Shown: piece after piece, positions 9,311 through 18,488 of the stretch
How the letters are laid out: every line of letters starts with the position of its first letter
How positions within the stretch are numbered: position 1 is the stretch's first letter
NCBI GenBank assembly: GCA_947378095.1
Contig: CANCIL010000011.1
Span: forward strand, 1-35,467
Source: Betaproteobacteria bacterium
GTDB taxonomy: Bacteria; Pseudomonadota; Gammaproteobacteria; Burkholderiales; Burkholderiaceae
Direction of reading: 5' to 3'
Length of the DNA stretch: 35,467 nt
The notes under the pieces: generated by a model
The model's input: the letters and a program-made list of their open reading frames with translations, nothing else
Told to the model about the DNA's origin: nothing
Databases searched by the model: none
Translations under genes and position numbers: made by a program

Positions 9311-9870
9311 TCGATCTTTTCAGAACGCAGAACATCACGACTACGGACATGAAATTCATTACCTGACTGAAGGACTCCTGCAGCTCTATCGGCAAAGAAC
9401 CACTCTAAGGTTTGTTTAACCGTTGGGAAGGCCAGCTCATTCCAGGGAATCTCATGCTCATAAAAGAGTGCGACTTCAAGACTTTCTTCGCCAGCAGAAA
9501 AGCTAGGATCCGTCATGGTTGCCAAGTAAAACAGATGTACTTGCTCAGCATGGGGCACATTCAATAATGAATATAGCGGCCCCATTTGAACTTTGGCACC
9601 AGCCTCTTCATAAGTTTCCCGTTCGGCGCCTTGACTAGTACTCTCACCCAACTCCATAAAGCCTGCTGGAAGAGTCCAGTAACCATGACGCGGAGCAATT
9701 GCTCGGCGACAAAGCAGTACTTGTTCACCATATACGGGAATGCTACCCACCACGTTTCGTGGATTTTGATAATGAATACTGCCGCAGCTATCGCATACAA
9801 AGCGCTCGCGTGAGTCATCCGCTGGAATCTTCAGCGATAGTGTGCTTGCACAGTTTGGGCAGAACTTCAT
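9307..9870 (-). CDS. Nudix hydrolase with N-terminal zinc ribbon
   Basis: Cytoplasmic nucleoside-diphosphate-X hydrolase, 187 aa. Residues 1-40 form a zinc ribbon with two Cys pairs (CPNC and CDSC). The Nudix box follows at about 70-95 (GFMELGESTSQGAERETYEEAG), matching GX5EX7REUXEEXGU at every catalytic position. The domain order recalls NudC (NADH pyrophosphatase), but the protein lacks NudC's N-terminal domain and is shorter, so the substrate is not assignable. ADP-ribose or NAD-like compounds are plausible. It overlaps aat by 4 bases and follows the pabB-pabC fusion by 9 bases. Confidence 0.9.
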   Translation of the reverse strand: MKFCPNCASTLSLKIPADDSRERFVCDSCGSIHYQNPRNVVGSIPVYGEQVLLCRRAIAPRHGYWTLPAGFMELGESTSQGAERETYEEAGAKVQMGPLYSLLNVPHAEQVHLFYLATMTDPSFSAGEESLEVALFYEHEIPWNELAFPTVKQTLEWFFADRAAGVLQSGNEFHVRSRDVLRSEKIE

Positions 9871-9879
9871 GGCTACTTT

Positions 9880-11700
9880 CTAAAATTGGGCTTTAATGGC
9901 ACCGCGTAAGGCATTACTAAGCATAATCTCACTGGCCATTGCAACGTCTTTAATAGTCAGGTTAGCTTCGCGGGCATTCATCTGAGGGCTAGTTAGTAAG
10001 GCTGCGCGCATCACGCCTGGGAGTAGACCTGCGCTGACTGGTGGGGTAAGCCATTCATCGCTATTGAGAGGTTTAATGAAAATACTCGTTCTACCTCCCT
10101 CAGTCACAAAGCCTTGCTCATTCGTGAAGAGTGCATCAAAACCACCCAATAGAACAGCTGTTTTCCAGGCTGAATCATAAAGATGACGTTTACCAACTTT
10201 ATGTTGCAATAGGGGGTCGCCAGAAAACATGACGCCATTATTAGGCAAAATATCTTTTGCCCAAAAGATTTTCACTGGCTCTTCCAATGATTCTAATAAT
10301 CCCGTAGTGCAGCTCAGTTGGCCATTACTAGTTAGATCTAAGCGAGCACGAAATAATAGGCTTGAATCCAAACTCGAGCAGACCTGAATTAAAAGATTTT
10401 CTGCATCTTTGCGCTGAAATGGAATGCCTAAGGAGCGTGCAGAAGATGCCATGCGATCAAGGTGTGCTGATAAACGCTGCGGCACTCCTTGAATCACTGC
10501 AATGGTTTCAAATAAGCCGGTGCTACTGGGAAGTCCTTTTAAAAAGGCCGCTTTAATTTGGCACTCTTCCCATTCTTGCTGGGCATCAGAATCGATTGTG
10601 ATTCCTGCACCCACACCCAGAGTGAACTGACTGCTATGAGATTGCGCATCCTCTTCAATCTCCACCGTACGAATGGGAACGCTGAATGCAAAATCGCCAT
10701 TTGGGTCAAGCCAACCTAAGGCGCCGCAGTAATAGCCCCGATCAAATGGCTCTAATTCTTGAATAATTTCCATGCTGCGTTTTTTGGGTGCACCTGTTAC
10801 TGAGCCACAAGGAAAAACGGCTTGCAAAACGGTATATAGAGAGGTGTTGGGCTTGATTTCACCTTGAACCGTTGATGTCATTTGCAATACATCGCCATGC
10901 CTTGCAACTTCAAATAACTTGGGAACTTGTACTGTGCCAGGCAGTGAGATACGACTGAGGTCATTGCGCAATAAATCGACAATCATCACGTTCTCAGCTT
11001 GATTCTTAGGGTCTTCGGAAAGAGAGCTGGCGACACTAGAGAGGGCGCTAGCAGTTCCTTTCATGGGCATGGCTTTTAATATTGCGCCAGTCTTCTGAAT
11101 AAACAACTCAGGTGACTGGGAGAGGATGTACTGCGTGTCTTGATTAATGTAGGCGCCAAACCTTCCTGGTTGACGCTCACGTAATCGGCTGTATAGGGCT
11201 AAGGGTGAGCCATAGGACTTACCGTTAATGCGGTAGGTATGGTTGATTTGGTAAGTATCTCCGCTGCGAATGTATTCCTGAATCTTGGCAATATCTTGAG
11301 AAAATTGCGCCTTTATGATGGACTCTGTTACATCTAAGACACCGGCAATACGCTCTTCATCATCAAGTTGGGCGAGTGTATCTGCAATCAGCGCATCGAC
11401 CTGATCCTTGGAAAGGGCTTGATGATTATTAAATGCCCATGCCTGCATAAGTGGGTGGGTAGTACTCGAGTTACGCTGAGGTAATTGCTGAAAAAGCCTT
11501 CCTAGCTCATAGGAAAAGATCGCCACTAAGTGCAGGCCTTTACTTAGAGCAGTATCTAACTCTAATAAACAATCACGAATTGCCCTTTGGTCCTGCTCTG
11601 CATTGCCTGAAGGCAAAATGCACCAGGTTTGAATTGGAGAATCGTAAAGGCGGCTCGAGGGTTGAGCAAGGCTGCTTTGCGCATCATCGAGCAGAATCAT
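9880..11700 (-). CDS. pabB: Aminodeoxychorismate synthase component I fused to aminodeoxychorismate lyase (PabB-PabC)
   Basis: Makes 4-aminobenzoate for folate: the PabB part aminates chorismate, and the PabC part removes pyruvate. The protein is 606 aa. Residues ~1-370 are the chorismate-binding domain, with DTYQINHTYR, PMKGT (the lysine that distinguishes ADC synthase from anthranilate synthase) and PCGSVTGAPKKRSME. Residues ~390-606 are a PLP fold-type IV domain resembling PabC: STGLFETIAV, a candidate PLP lysine in LLQHKVGKRHLYD, FVTEGGRTSIFI, and LSNALRG. The fusion is known in many bacteria. The glutaminase subunit PabA is not in the window. The true catalytic state of the lyase half cannot be proved from the sequence. 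Confidence 0.93.
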   Translation of the reverse strand: MILLDDAQSSLAQPSSRLYDSPIQTWCILPSGNAEQDQRAIRDCLLELDTALSKGLHLVAIFSYELGRLFQQLPQRNSSTTHPLMQAWAFNNHQALSKDQVDALIADTLAQLDDEERIAGVLDVTESIIKAQFSQDIAKIQEYIRSGDTYQINHTYRINGKSYGSPLALYSRLRERQPGRFGAYINQDTQYILSQSPELFIQKTGAILKAMPMKGTASALSSVASSLSEDPKNQAENVMIVDLLRNDLSRISLPGTVQVPKLFEVARHGDVLQMTSTVQGEIKPNTSLYTVLQAVFPCGSVTGAPKKRSMEIIQELEPFDRGYYCGALGWLDPNGDFAFSVPIRTVEIEEDAQSHSSQFTLGVGAGITIDSDAQQEWEECQIKAAFLKGLPSSTGLFETIAVIQGVPQRLSAHLDRMASSARSLGIPFQRKDAENLLIQVCSSLDSSLLFRARLDLTSNGQLSCTTGLLESLEEPVKIFWAKDILPNNGVMFSGDPLLQHKVGKRHLYDSAWKTAVLLGGFDALFTNEQGFVTEGGRTSIFIKPLNSDEWLTPPVSAGLLPGVMRAALLTSPQMNAREANLTIKDVAMASEIMLSNALRGAIKAQF

Positions 11701-11729
11701 CGCCAGCAGCCTTAGTGAGCTCTCAGAAA

Positions 11730-12305
11730 TTATTTCAGGATGGTGGCTGATTCAATAGTCACAGTTTTCGCAGGAACATCGGCCATGCGACCCATGCGCG
11801 GAGCTGATGCCACCATAGTTGGCACTTTGCGAATCGCATCAATAGTTTGAGTTCCAGAAACAATTTTTCCAAAAACAGTGTAGCCATTACCCATGGCATT
11901 TGGAAAATCCAAGCCTTGATTATCTTTTACGTTAATAAAGAACTGTGCAGTTGCAGAGTCAGGATCAGAAGTGCGTGCCATCGCAATGGTGTAGTTATTG
12001 TTCTTTAAACCGTTATTCGCTTCTGAGACGACAGGGGCATCCGTTGGTTTTTGAACAAGATCAGGAGTAAAGCCACCACCTTGAATCATGAAGCCATCGA
12101 TTACCCGATGAAAAATAGTTCCGTTGTAGAAACCACTTTTTACATAGTTTAAAAAGTTAGCAGTGGTCTTCGGGGCTTTATCGGCATCCAGCTCCACGAC
12201 AAAATTACCTAGCGTAGTTTTAAATTCCACCTTGGGCCCAGCAAAAGCGGCTTGGCTGGAAAGACAGGTGGCGATCAGAATGAGGCTGGCAAAAAGCTTA
12301 CGCAT
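11730..12305 (-). CDS. ppiA: Periplasmic peptidyl-prolyl cis-trans isomerase, cyclophilin type
   Basis: Proline isomerase assisting folding of exported proteins. The protein is 191 aa with a signal peptide (MRKLFASLILIATCLSSQAAFA, cleavage after AFA at ~22), so it belongs to the PpiA (periplasmic) rather than cytoplasmic PpiB branch. Cyclophilin core: VELDADKAPKTTANFLNYV, the catalytic FHRVIDGFMIQGGG with the active-site Arg, and ATAQFFINVKDN. AAGGAG precedes the ATG, giving a good start. It lies 29 bases upstream of the pabB-pabC start, and 60 bases separate it from the preceding isomerase gene, so it may have its own promoter. Confidence 0.94.
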   Translation of the reverse strand: MRKLFASLILIATCLSSQAAFAGPKVEFKTTLGNFVVELDADKAPKTTANFLNYVKSGFYNGTIFHRVIDGFMIQGGGFTPDLVQKPTDAPVVSEANNGLKNNNYTIAMARTSDPDSATAQFFINVKDNQGLDFPNAMGNGYTVFGKIVSGTQTIDAIRKVPTMVASAPRMGRMADVPAKTVTIESATILK

Positions 12306-12365
12306 AACAACTCCTTAAATAAGTGAAGCGAATGTAGACATTGTATTGTGCTGCGGAAATGGGTT

Positions 12366-12992
12366 TTACGCTAAACCGTTGGGAACATTGGCGGCGTAGG
12401 CATAGGAGGCTTCTTCGAACATCTTGGGCCTAGAGAGATAGTCTAGCGTCCAAGCGATCGTGTCTACACCCCAAAAACAGTGTTGATTAACGATTAAGGC
12501 AGGAACTCCAAACGCACCATCCTGTTTTGCCTGCTGGGTATTGGCAATCAGTTGCTCCTTGACTGCAGGGCTATCTGGTTTTGGAGTATCGGCTGCCAAT
12601 CCTAAGTAGCTACAAAATTCTGACCAAGAGAGATTGGGGTCCTTGCCTTCCATCCAAATGTAATCAAAGGCTTTCTCAAGCATAGGCCAATCGGCTTTTT
12701 GTTCAACGAGTAAGCGTTGAGGTGCGACTGTCATAAAGGGGTGATGTTCGGGAAAACGAAATGGAATGCCTAACTTTTCTGCTTGCCATACACAAAACTG
12801 ATAAGTGTGTGGACGCTTGGCCGCAATTTCACCTGGACCTCGATTATCGGAGGCTCTCAGTAGGCCACCTAAGAGAATCGGAACAGGCGTGATATCGAGT
12901 AGGGCTTCTAAGCGATGTCGTTGCTTGATATACAAATACGCAAACGGCGAAATAATGTCGTAATAAAAAGTAGCGACTACTTTTGGATTCAT
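12366..12992 (-). CDS. 2-hydroxychromene-2-carboxylate isomerase family protein (DsbA-like fold)
   Basis: Protein of the HCCA isomerase/kappa-class glutathione transferase family, 208 aa, thioredoxin fold without CxxC. Visible signatures: an N-terminal strand then YYDIISPFAYL (the Ser corresponds to the glutathione-activating serine), PILLGGLLRASDNRGP, and DGAFGVPALIVNQHCFWGVDTI near the C terminus. The founding enzyme acts in naphthalene degradation, but no other aromatic-degradation gene is nearby. A general GSH-dependent isomerase or detoxification role is more likely. Its ATG overlaps the rarA stop (ATGA), so it is coupled to rarA. Confidence 0.9.
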   Translation of the reverse strand: MNPKVVATFYYDIISPFAYLYIKQRHRLEALLDITPVPILLGGLLRASDNRGPGEIAAKRPHTYQFCVWQAEKLGIPFRFPEHHPFMTVAPQRLLVEQKADWPMLEKAFDYIWMEGKDPNLSWSEFCSYLGLAADTPKPDSPAVKEQLIANTQQAKQDGAFGVPALIVNQHCFWGVDTIAWTLDYLSRPKMFEEASYAYAANVPNGLA

Positions 12993-14302
12993 TTCTTTTT
13001 GGCTTCTTGGTCTAGGTTGCGCAAGAAAGCCATCTTTTCGCTGATTTGGGTTTCTAGACCGCGTTGTACCGGCTCATACCAATGGGGTTCTACCATCCCT
13101 TCTGGTAGGTAAGACTCGCCGGCAGCGTAGCCGTGAGGCTCATCATGGGCATAACGATATTCTTTGCCATGGCCCAACTCTTTCATGAGTTTGGTGGGCG
13201 CATTGCGTAAATGGTTGGGTACGGGCTTAGATTGATCCTTAGAAACATAAGCTCGTGCAGCATTAAATGCCTTGTAGCTGGCATTACTTTTAGAGGCTAC
13301 TGCTAAATACACCACAGCTTGTCCTAGGGCTAATTCACCCTCAGGAGAACCCAATCTTTCATAAGTTTGCGCAGCATCATTAGCCAATTGCATCGCTCGT
13401 GGGTCTGCTAAACCAATATCTTCCCAGGCCATGCGAATAATGCGACGAGATAAATAGCGAGGGTCCACGCCACCGTCTAACATTCTGCACAGCCAATAAA
13501 GTGCCGCATCCGGATTAGAGCCTCTGACCGATTTATGAAGCGCAGAAATTTGGTCATAAAACTGATCGCCACCTTTATCAAAGCGACGAGCCTGGGTGGA
13601 GAGAGCGTTTTCTACAAAAGCTTGGTCAATTGCCTTGACTGACTCACCTGGACTAGAAATCGCATTCCGAATTTGTTCAACTAAATTCAAAAGACGCCGA
13701 GCATCCCCATCAGCATGAGTAATCAGGGTTTCGATTGCGCTCTCTTCAAATGGAATATCAGGCATAGCATGCGCATGGGCACGCATGAATAATTGCTTAA
13801 GCTCAGCGCCACTTAAAGATTTCAATACATAGACTTGGGCACGCGAGAGCAGCGCAGAGTTCACTTCAAAGGAAGGGTTTTCCGTCGTAGCCCCAATAAA
13901 GGTAAACAGGCCAGATTCCACATGCGGTAATAGAGCATCTTGCTGGCTTTTATTAAAACGATGAATCTCATCGACAAATAAAATCGTTTGCTTGCCATAC
14001 TGCGCCATACTTTGTTGGGCTTGCTCTATCGCCTCTCGAATTTCTTTTACTCCCGCCAATACTGCTGAGATAGCGATGAACTCACGATCAAATGCTTTTG
14101 CAGAGAGACGCGCTAAGGTTGTTTTTCCAACCCCAGGAGGACCCCACAAAATCATCGAGTGGGGCTTGCCAGATGCAAAAGCGAGATTGAGTGGTTTGCC
14201 GCTTGCTAGCAGATGGGTTTGTCCAATCACCTCTTCGATTGTTTTTGGGCGCAGTGCTTCCGCTAGGGGAGGTGGAGGAGTGCTATCGAATAAGCTACTC
14301 AT
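12989..14302 (-). CDS. rarA: Replication-associated recombination protein A (AAA+ ATPase)
   Basis: Clamp-loader-like AAA+ ATPase that acts at stalled replication forks (MgsA/RarA). The protein is 437 aa, family-typical. Order: N-terminal region ([20 protein letters not shown]), Walker [10 protein letters not shown], Walker [16 protein letters not shown], sensor 1 [20 protein letters not shown] with the arginine finger, then the tetramerisation domain with [19 protein letters not shown] and the conserved C terminus ([23 protein letters not shown]). Six bases after the DUF3429 stop, and overlapped by the downstream isomerase gene. Confidence 0.96.
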   Translation of the reverse strand: MSSLFDSTPPPPLAEALRPKTIEEVIGQTHLLASGKPLNLAFASGKPHSMILWGPPGVGKTTLARLSAKAFDREFIAISAVLAGVKEIREAIEQAQQSMAQYGKQTILFVDEIHRFNKSQQDALLPHVESGLFTFIGATTENPSFEVNSALLSRAQVYVLKSLSGAELKQLFMRAHAHAMPDIPFEESAIETLITHADGDARRLLNLVEQIRNAISSPGESVKAIDQAFVENALSTQARRFDKGGDQFYDQISALHKSVRGSNPDAALYWLCRMLDGGVDPRYLSRRIIRMAWEDIGLADPRAMQLANDAAQTYERLGSPEGELALGQAVVYLAVASKSNASYKAFNAARAYVSKDQSKPVPNHLRNAPTKLMKELGHGKEYRYAHDEPHGYAAGESYLPEGMVEPHWYEPVQRGLETQISEKMAFLRNLDQEAKKK

Positions 14303-14308
14303 GAATCA

Positions 14309-14788
14309 TCATGCTTGAATAAATAAAATGACTAGGGCTGCCCAAGCAAGGCAAGCGGCAGCAATATAAGTTAAGCGGTTACGTACTGTCATGAATGCAT
14401 TGCGTGCTTCATCACTAGAGAAATAATATTGATAGGTATTCTGATCAATATTGCGCTGAATGATTAAGGTGGAGGCCAAGATCAGCAAGCCGACCGGAAT
14501 ATAGATATGTAAAGCTACCCAAGCCACCAGTGCAGGTATTACGCCCCAGATCCAGGCATTGCGATCTTCCCAGCGATCTCCAGGAGGTTTTTTTCCAAGG
14601 GTATGTAAGTTGGCGCCCCAGTGCAATGCACCCATGAAGGAGGTGATGACTGCGCCATAGCCTGCAAGAGATTCAGCGCTAAGATAGTTAATAGGTGTTG
14701 GTGCTAATTGAACTAATAGCGCAAGACCAATAAATGGAATAAGTCCTGCATAAGCCAGTTTGATTACAAGGGGTGGAAGTGGGTTCAC
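14309..14788 (-). CDS. DUF3429 family inner-membrane protein
   Basis: Uncharacterised membrane protein of 159 aa with about five hydrophobic segments. The N-terminal block (LAYAGLIPFIGLALLV then AVITSFMGALHWG) is characteristic of DUF3429. The start is a GTG: the only plausible start before the first helix, with no in-frame ATG near it and a poor ribosome-binding site. It lies 35 bases after the dehydrogenase stop and 6 bases before rarA. Family function is unknown, and nothing here resolves it. Confidence 0.85.
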   Translation of the reverse strand: MNPLPPLVIKLAYAGLIPFIGLALLVQLAPTPINYLSAESLAGYGAVITSFMGALHWGANLHTLGKKPPGDRWEDRNAWIWGVIPALVAWVALHIYIPVGLLILASTLIIQRNIDQNTYQYYFSSDEARNAFMTVRNRLTYIAAACLAWAALVILFIQA

Positions 14789-14823
14789 AAAAGATCTGTT
14801 CTATGAATAGGTTAATGAGAAAT

Positions 14824-15678
14824 TTATTTATCGTAGGTATACACGCCTCGACCCGTCTTACGACCGAGATATCCTGCTGCAACCATTTCTCTTAAGAGTG
14901 GGCAAGGGCGATACTTAGAATCGCTGAAGTTTTCAAAATACACCTCCATGACTGCTAGGCAAGTATCAAGGCCAATCAAATCAGCCAGTGCTAATGGCCC
15001 AATAGGTTGATTACAACCTAGCTTCATCCCAGCATCAATATCTTCAGGACTTGCCAATCCTTCAGATAAAACAAAGAAGGCTTCATTAATCATCGGCAAC
15101 AAGATACGGTTAACTACAAAGCCTGGTGAGTTTTTCACGGTGATAGGCTCTTTACCTACCCGTTTAGCCATATCAATAATCGCAGCGTGGGTGGCATCGC
15201 TAGTTTGCAATCCACGAATAACTTCAACTAGAGCCATCAAGGGTGGCGGGTTAAAAAAGTGCATCCCAATAAATCGTTCAGGGTTGGAGTCTAGTGCTGC
15301 TAACTTGGTAATAGAAAGTGAAGAGGTGTTAGTGGCAATGATGGTATCTTTGCTCACGATTTCGTCCACTTGCTTCAAAATCTTTTCTTTAACAGCTTGG
15401 TTCTCAGTTGCAGCTTCAATAACTAATGCAAGTCCTTTGAAGTCGGTATAAGAGGTGCTTCCTTTGATGCGATTCAAAGCGGCATCTTTTGCCTCAGTAG
15501 TTAAAGTTTCTTTTTTAACTAAGCGATCTAAGCTTTTATTAATTTGTTCCAGACCGCGTGCCACTGCAGCCTCGTTGATATCAACCATGACGACATCGAG
15601 ACCGGCAACAGCGCACACTTGTGCAATCCCATTACCCATTGTGCCCGCACCGATCACACCAACTGATTGAATCTTCAT
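14824..15678 (-). CDS. 3-hydroxyacyl-CoA (3-hydroxybutyryl-CoA) dehydrogenase
   Basis: NAD(P)-dependent oxidation of (S)-3-hydroxyacyl-CoA in short-chain fatty-acid metabolism (Hbd/PaaH type). The frame extends 20 codons upstream, but ATG at 15678 is chosen. It puts the Rossmann motif VGVIGAGTMGNGIAQV at the N terminus as in the family, gives 284 aa, and is preceded by AAAAGGAAATGA. Other signatures: ATNTSSLSI, the catalytic His in GMHFFNPPP, NSPGFVVNRIL, and DLIGLDTCL. The start is 1 base past the stop of the glutathione transferase gene (TGAAATG), so the two are translationally coupled. Specific chain length is not certain. Confidence 0.92.
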   Translation of the reverse strand: MKIQSVGVIGAGTMGNGIAQVCAVAGLDVVMVDINEAAVARGLEQINKSLDRLVKKETLTTEAKDAALNRIKGSTSYTDFKGLALVIEAATENQAVKEKILKQVDEIVSKDTIIATNTSSLSITKLAALDSNPERFIGMHFFNPPPLMALVEVIRGLQTSDATHAAIIDMAKRVGKEPITVKNSPGFVVNRILLPMINEAFFVLSEGLASPEDIDAGMKLGCNQPIGPLALADLIGLDTCLAVMEVYFENFSDSKYRPCPLLREMVAAGYLGRKTGRGVYTYDK

Positions 15679-15679
15679 T

Positions 15680-16414
15680 TCATTTCCTTTTTTGATACTG
15701 AGTTGAACCAAACAATTGTTCTCTTGCTTTGTCATCATGCAGAGGTTTGCGTAATGCTGTTAAAACTTCGCAGCCGCGTTTTACTGCAGGGCGATCACCA
15801 ATCTTTTCAAACCATTTCTTAAAATGCGGATAGTCCTCTAAATCCATGCCCTGATTTTTCCAATTACGAGTCCAAGGATAAATTGCCATATCCGCTATGG
15901 AATAGGTTTTACCAGCAATATAGGGATTATCTTTCAGTTGACTATCCAGCACGCCATACAAGCGCTTTGCCTCATTGGTATAGCGATTGACTGCATAGTC
16001 AATTTTCTCGGGCGCGTAGATCCGAAAATGATGGTTTTGCCCAAGCATGGGGCCTAGGCCGCCCATTTGGAACATCAGCCATTGCAGTACTTCATATTTT
16101 CCACGGGTAGATGCTGGTAAAAACTTGCCCGTTTTTCCTGCGAGATACAAGAGGATTGCTCCTGATTCAAAAATACTGATGGGCTTGCCATCAGGTCCAT
16201 TGGGATCAACTAGGGCAGGGATTTTGTTGTTTGGACTAATCTTTAAAAATTCAGCAGCAAATTGATCCCCTGCGCCAATATTGATGGGATGCGCAAACCA
16301 GTCACGATCTAAGCGGTAGCCACATTCCTCGAGCATGATGTGAACCTTATGCCCATTTGGTGTGGGCCAGCTATATACATCGATTGCATTGGAATTGGAT
16401 TTTTTGTTGGTCAT
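15680..16414 (-). CDS. Ure2p-like glutathione S-transferase / disulfide-bond oxidoreductase (YfcG/YghU type)
   Basis: Cytoplasmic GSH-dependent oxidoreductase, 244 aa. The N-terminal thioredoxin domain has WPTPNGHKVHIMLEE, where the Thr-Pro-Asn motif replaces the usual catalytic Tyr/Ser/Cys (as in E. coli YfcG). It also has the cis-Pro SPNNKIPALVDP and the GSH-contact FESGAILLYLA. The C-terminal all-helical domain ends in YTLE-like helices and PHFKKWFEKIGDRPAVKRG. Sixteen bases separate it from the upstream aminotransferase gene. It overlaps the ribosome-binding site of the downstream dehydrogenase gene. Confidence 0.91.
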   Translation of the reverse strand: MTNKKSNSNAIDVYSWPTPNGHKVHIMLEECGYRLDRDWFAHPINIGAGDQFAAEFLKISPNNKIPALVDPNGPDGKPISIFESGAILLYLAGKTGKFLPASTRGKYEVLQWLMFQMGGLGPMLGQNHHFRIYAPEKIDYAVNRYTNEAKRLYGVLDSQLKDNPYIAGKTYSIADMAIYPWTRNWKNQGMDLEDYPHFKKWFEKIGDRPAVKRGCEVLTALRKPLHDDKAREQLFGSTQYQKRK

Positions 16415-16430
16415 GAAAGTCTCCGGTCTT

Positions 16431-17633
16431 CTATAGTTTTTGCAAACGCTCTAAAGCATTCGCCAGGGTTTGTTCTTGTTTGGCAAAGCAAAATCGAATC
16501 ACACCAGATTCTGTGGGGCGCTCATAAAATGCAGAAACAGGAATTGCAGCAACACCAATCTCTTTAGTAAGCCATTGACAAAAATCTGCTTCACTCAATT
16601 TAGCTTGGGGAATATTGAGTTTTGAATAATCGACACACTGAAAGTAAGTGCCAGGTGTTGGTAGTAATTTAAAGCGTGTGCCCTCTAAGCCAGATCTAAA
16701 GAAATCTCGCTTGGCTTGATAAAACTGGGGAAGATTTAAATAGTGCGAGGCTAGGGATAGGTAGGAAGCTAATCCATACTGCATAGGGGTGTTGACTGTA
16801 AAGACATTGAATTGATGTACCTTACGAAATTCCTTGCTCAGCACTGCTGGAGCCGCTACGTAACCAACTTTCCAGCCTGTCACATGATAGGTTTTGCCAA
16901 AGCTAGAAATCAAAAAGCTCCTAGCAGCTAAAGCAGGGTGTGAAGCCACGCTGTGATGTTTTGCGCCATCGTAGACCATGTGCTCGTAAACCTCATCGCT
17001 CAGTATGAGCGCCTTGCTATCTTTTACTAATAGTGCCAAGCGATCTAGATCCGCAACATTCCAAACCATTCCGGTTGGATTGTGTGGCGTATTCATCACG
17101 ATGAGACGAGTTTTAGAGTTAATGCTATTGGCAAGTGCATCCCATGGAATTTCGTAGGAGCTCACTTGTCCATTCTCATCTCGCACTGCTTGCAAAGAAA
17201 CGGCTTTGACAATACCTCCAGCTAATTCAATGGATGGTCTGTAACTATCGTAGGCAGGCTCAATAATGATGACTTCATCACCAGGACTCACGCATGCTAG
17301 AACAGCAGTCAAGATACCTTGGGTTCCGCCTGAGGTAATAGTGATCTCAGAATCTGGATCGTATTGATGGCCATAAAGGTTTTGAATCTTTTGCGAAATG
17401 CCCTGGCGCAATGCGGGGACACCAATCATGGGCGGATATTGGTTGTGATCTGCCAACATGGCGTCATTCACAAACTCAATGAGTTTTCGATCGCAAGCAA
17501 AGTCAGGAAAGCCCTGCCCAAGATTAATTGCCTGGTGTTCGGTAGCAAGAGCAGACATCACCGTAAAAACGGTTGTGCCGATGTTTGGTAGGCGGCTAGG
17601 AAAAGAGGGGGTCAGGTCCTGCGTTTGGCTCAT
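16431..17633 (-). CDS. Class I/II PLP aminotransferase (methionine aminotransferase, YbdL-like)
   Basis: PLP-dependent transaminase of fold type I, 400 aa. Signatures: INLGQGFPDF, TSGGTQGI (PLP phosphate cup), NTPHNPTG, SDEVYEHMVYDG, the PLP lysine in SSFGKTYHVTGWKVGY, and the C-terminal substrate Arg in VIRFCFAK. The sequence is closest in feel to YbdL/methionine aminotransferases (methionine salvage, 2-oxo-4-methylthiobutyrate). A kynurenine- or aromatic-aminotransferase activity is an alternative. It is the first gene of the long minus-strand block, diverging from yaaA with a 78-base intergenic region. Confidence 0.9.
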   Translation of the reverse strand: MSQTQDLTPSFPSRLPNIGTTVFTVMSALATEHQAINLGQGFPDFACDRKLIEFVNDAMLADHNQYPPMIGVPALRQGISQKIQNLYGHQYDPDSEITITSGGTQGILTAVLACVSPGDEVIIIEPAYDSYRPSIELAGGIVKAVSLQAVRDENGQVSSYEIPWDALANSINSKTRLIVMNTPHNPTGMVWNVADLDRLALLVKDSKALILSDEVYEHMVYDGAKHHSVASHPALAARSFLISSFGKTYHVTGWKVGYVAAPAVLSKEFRKVHQFNVFTVNTPMQYGLASYLSLASHYLNLPQFYQAKRDFFRSGLEGTRFKLLPTPGTYFQCVDYSKLNIPQAKLSEADFCQWLTKEIGVAAIPVSAFYERPTESGVIRFCFAKQEQTLANALERLQKL

Positions 17634-17668
17634 GTAAGGGGTGCTTTAGGATTTAAGGCAGAGTAATC

Positions 17669-17696
17669 TTGTTATCGCTAGAATGGAAGTTATACA
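17669..17696 (+). promoter_or_regulatory. Candidate sigma70 promoter of yaaA
   Basis: TTGTTA (17669-17674), 16-base spacer, TATACA (17691-17696), 15 bases before the yaaA ATG, in the divergent gap with the aminotransferase gene. Each box matches 4 of 6 consensus bases. This is a weak call by eye, and it would give a very short leader with no clear ribosome-binding site. Confidence 0.35.
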
Positions 17697-17711
17697 TAAA
17701 CAAATTGTGCC

Positions 17712-18488
17712 ATGCTGATCGTTCTTTCTCCCGCCAAATCCTTAGATTACAAGACTCCAGTCAAGGTTAAGACAACCACTTTGCCTGAGTTTGTCTCCGA
17801 ATCGGCCAAGTTAATTGCAGACCTTAAGAAACTAGCTCCTCAAGACGTCTCTAAATTAATGGGCTTATCAGACCAATTAGCCGTTTTAAACGTGGGGCGC
17901 TACCGTGATTGGTCTAAAAAATTTACCGAGGCCAATAGCAAACCAGCCATCTATGCCTTTGATGGGGATGTATACGATGGATTTGACGTAAGGACCCTAG
18001 ATGCTAAGGCGGTGGCGTTTGCCCAGGAGCATATTCGTATTTTGTCTGGCCTATACGGGGCTTTAAGGCCCTTGGACCTAATGCAGGCCTATCGCTTGGA
18101 GATGGGGACATCCTTTAAAAATGCACGTGGCAAAGATTTGTATGCTTTTTGGGGTGGTAGGGTGACCGATTCACTTAAGAAGGTTTTGGAGAAAGATAAA
18201 AAGCCAGTGTTGCTGAACTTAGCCTCAGAGGAGTATTTCAAGGTGCTTCAGCCAAAGGATTTGGGATGTCCTGTGATTGCACCTATCTTTCAGGATGCAA
18301 AAGATGGCAAGTACAAGATTATTTCTTTCTACGCAAAACGAGCCCGAGGTCTGATGGCGCGCTATGTCGTTGAGAATCGTATCAGCGATCCTGCCGACTT
18401 AAAAGGTTTTAACTTGGATGGCTACCGATATAACGCTGCAGAGTCCAAGCCGGATAAACCCGTTTTCAGACGTGCAGAAAGAAAATAA
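17712..18488 (+). CDS. yaaA: Peroxide stress protein YaaA (DUF328/UPF0246)
   Basis: Cytoplasmic protein that limits oxidative DNA damage by lowering free iron during peroxide stress, as known for E. coli YaaA. The protein is 258 aa, family length. Diagnostic segments: N-terminal [63 protein letters not shown], and [31 protein letters not shown]. The stop overlaps the next start by one base (TAATG), so translation of the DUF2863 gene is coupled to it. Confidence 0.95.
   Translation: MLIVLSPAKSLDYKTPVKVKTTTLPEFVSESAKLIADLKKLAPQDVSKLMGLSDQLAVLNVGRYRDWSKKFTEANSKPAIYAFDGDVYDGFDVRTLDAKAVAFAQEHIRILSGLYGALRPLDLMQAYRLEMGTSFKNARGKDLYAFWGGRVTDSLKKVLEKDKKPVLLNLASEEYFKVLQPKDLGCPVIAPIFQDAKDGKYKIISFYAKRARGLMARYVVENRISDPADLKGFNLDGYRYNAAESKPDKPVFRRAERK

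Noticed and set aside
15679..15738. 20-codon upstream extension of the 3-hydroxyacyl-CoA dehydrogenase frame
   Set aside because: ATG at 15678 has a good ribosome-binding site and puts the Rossmann motif at the family position; the extension overlaps the glutathione transferase gene.
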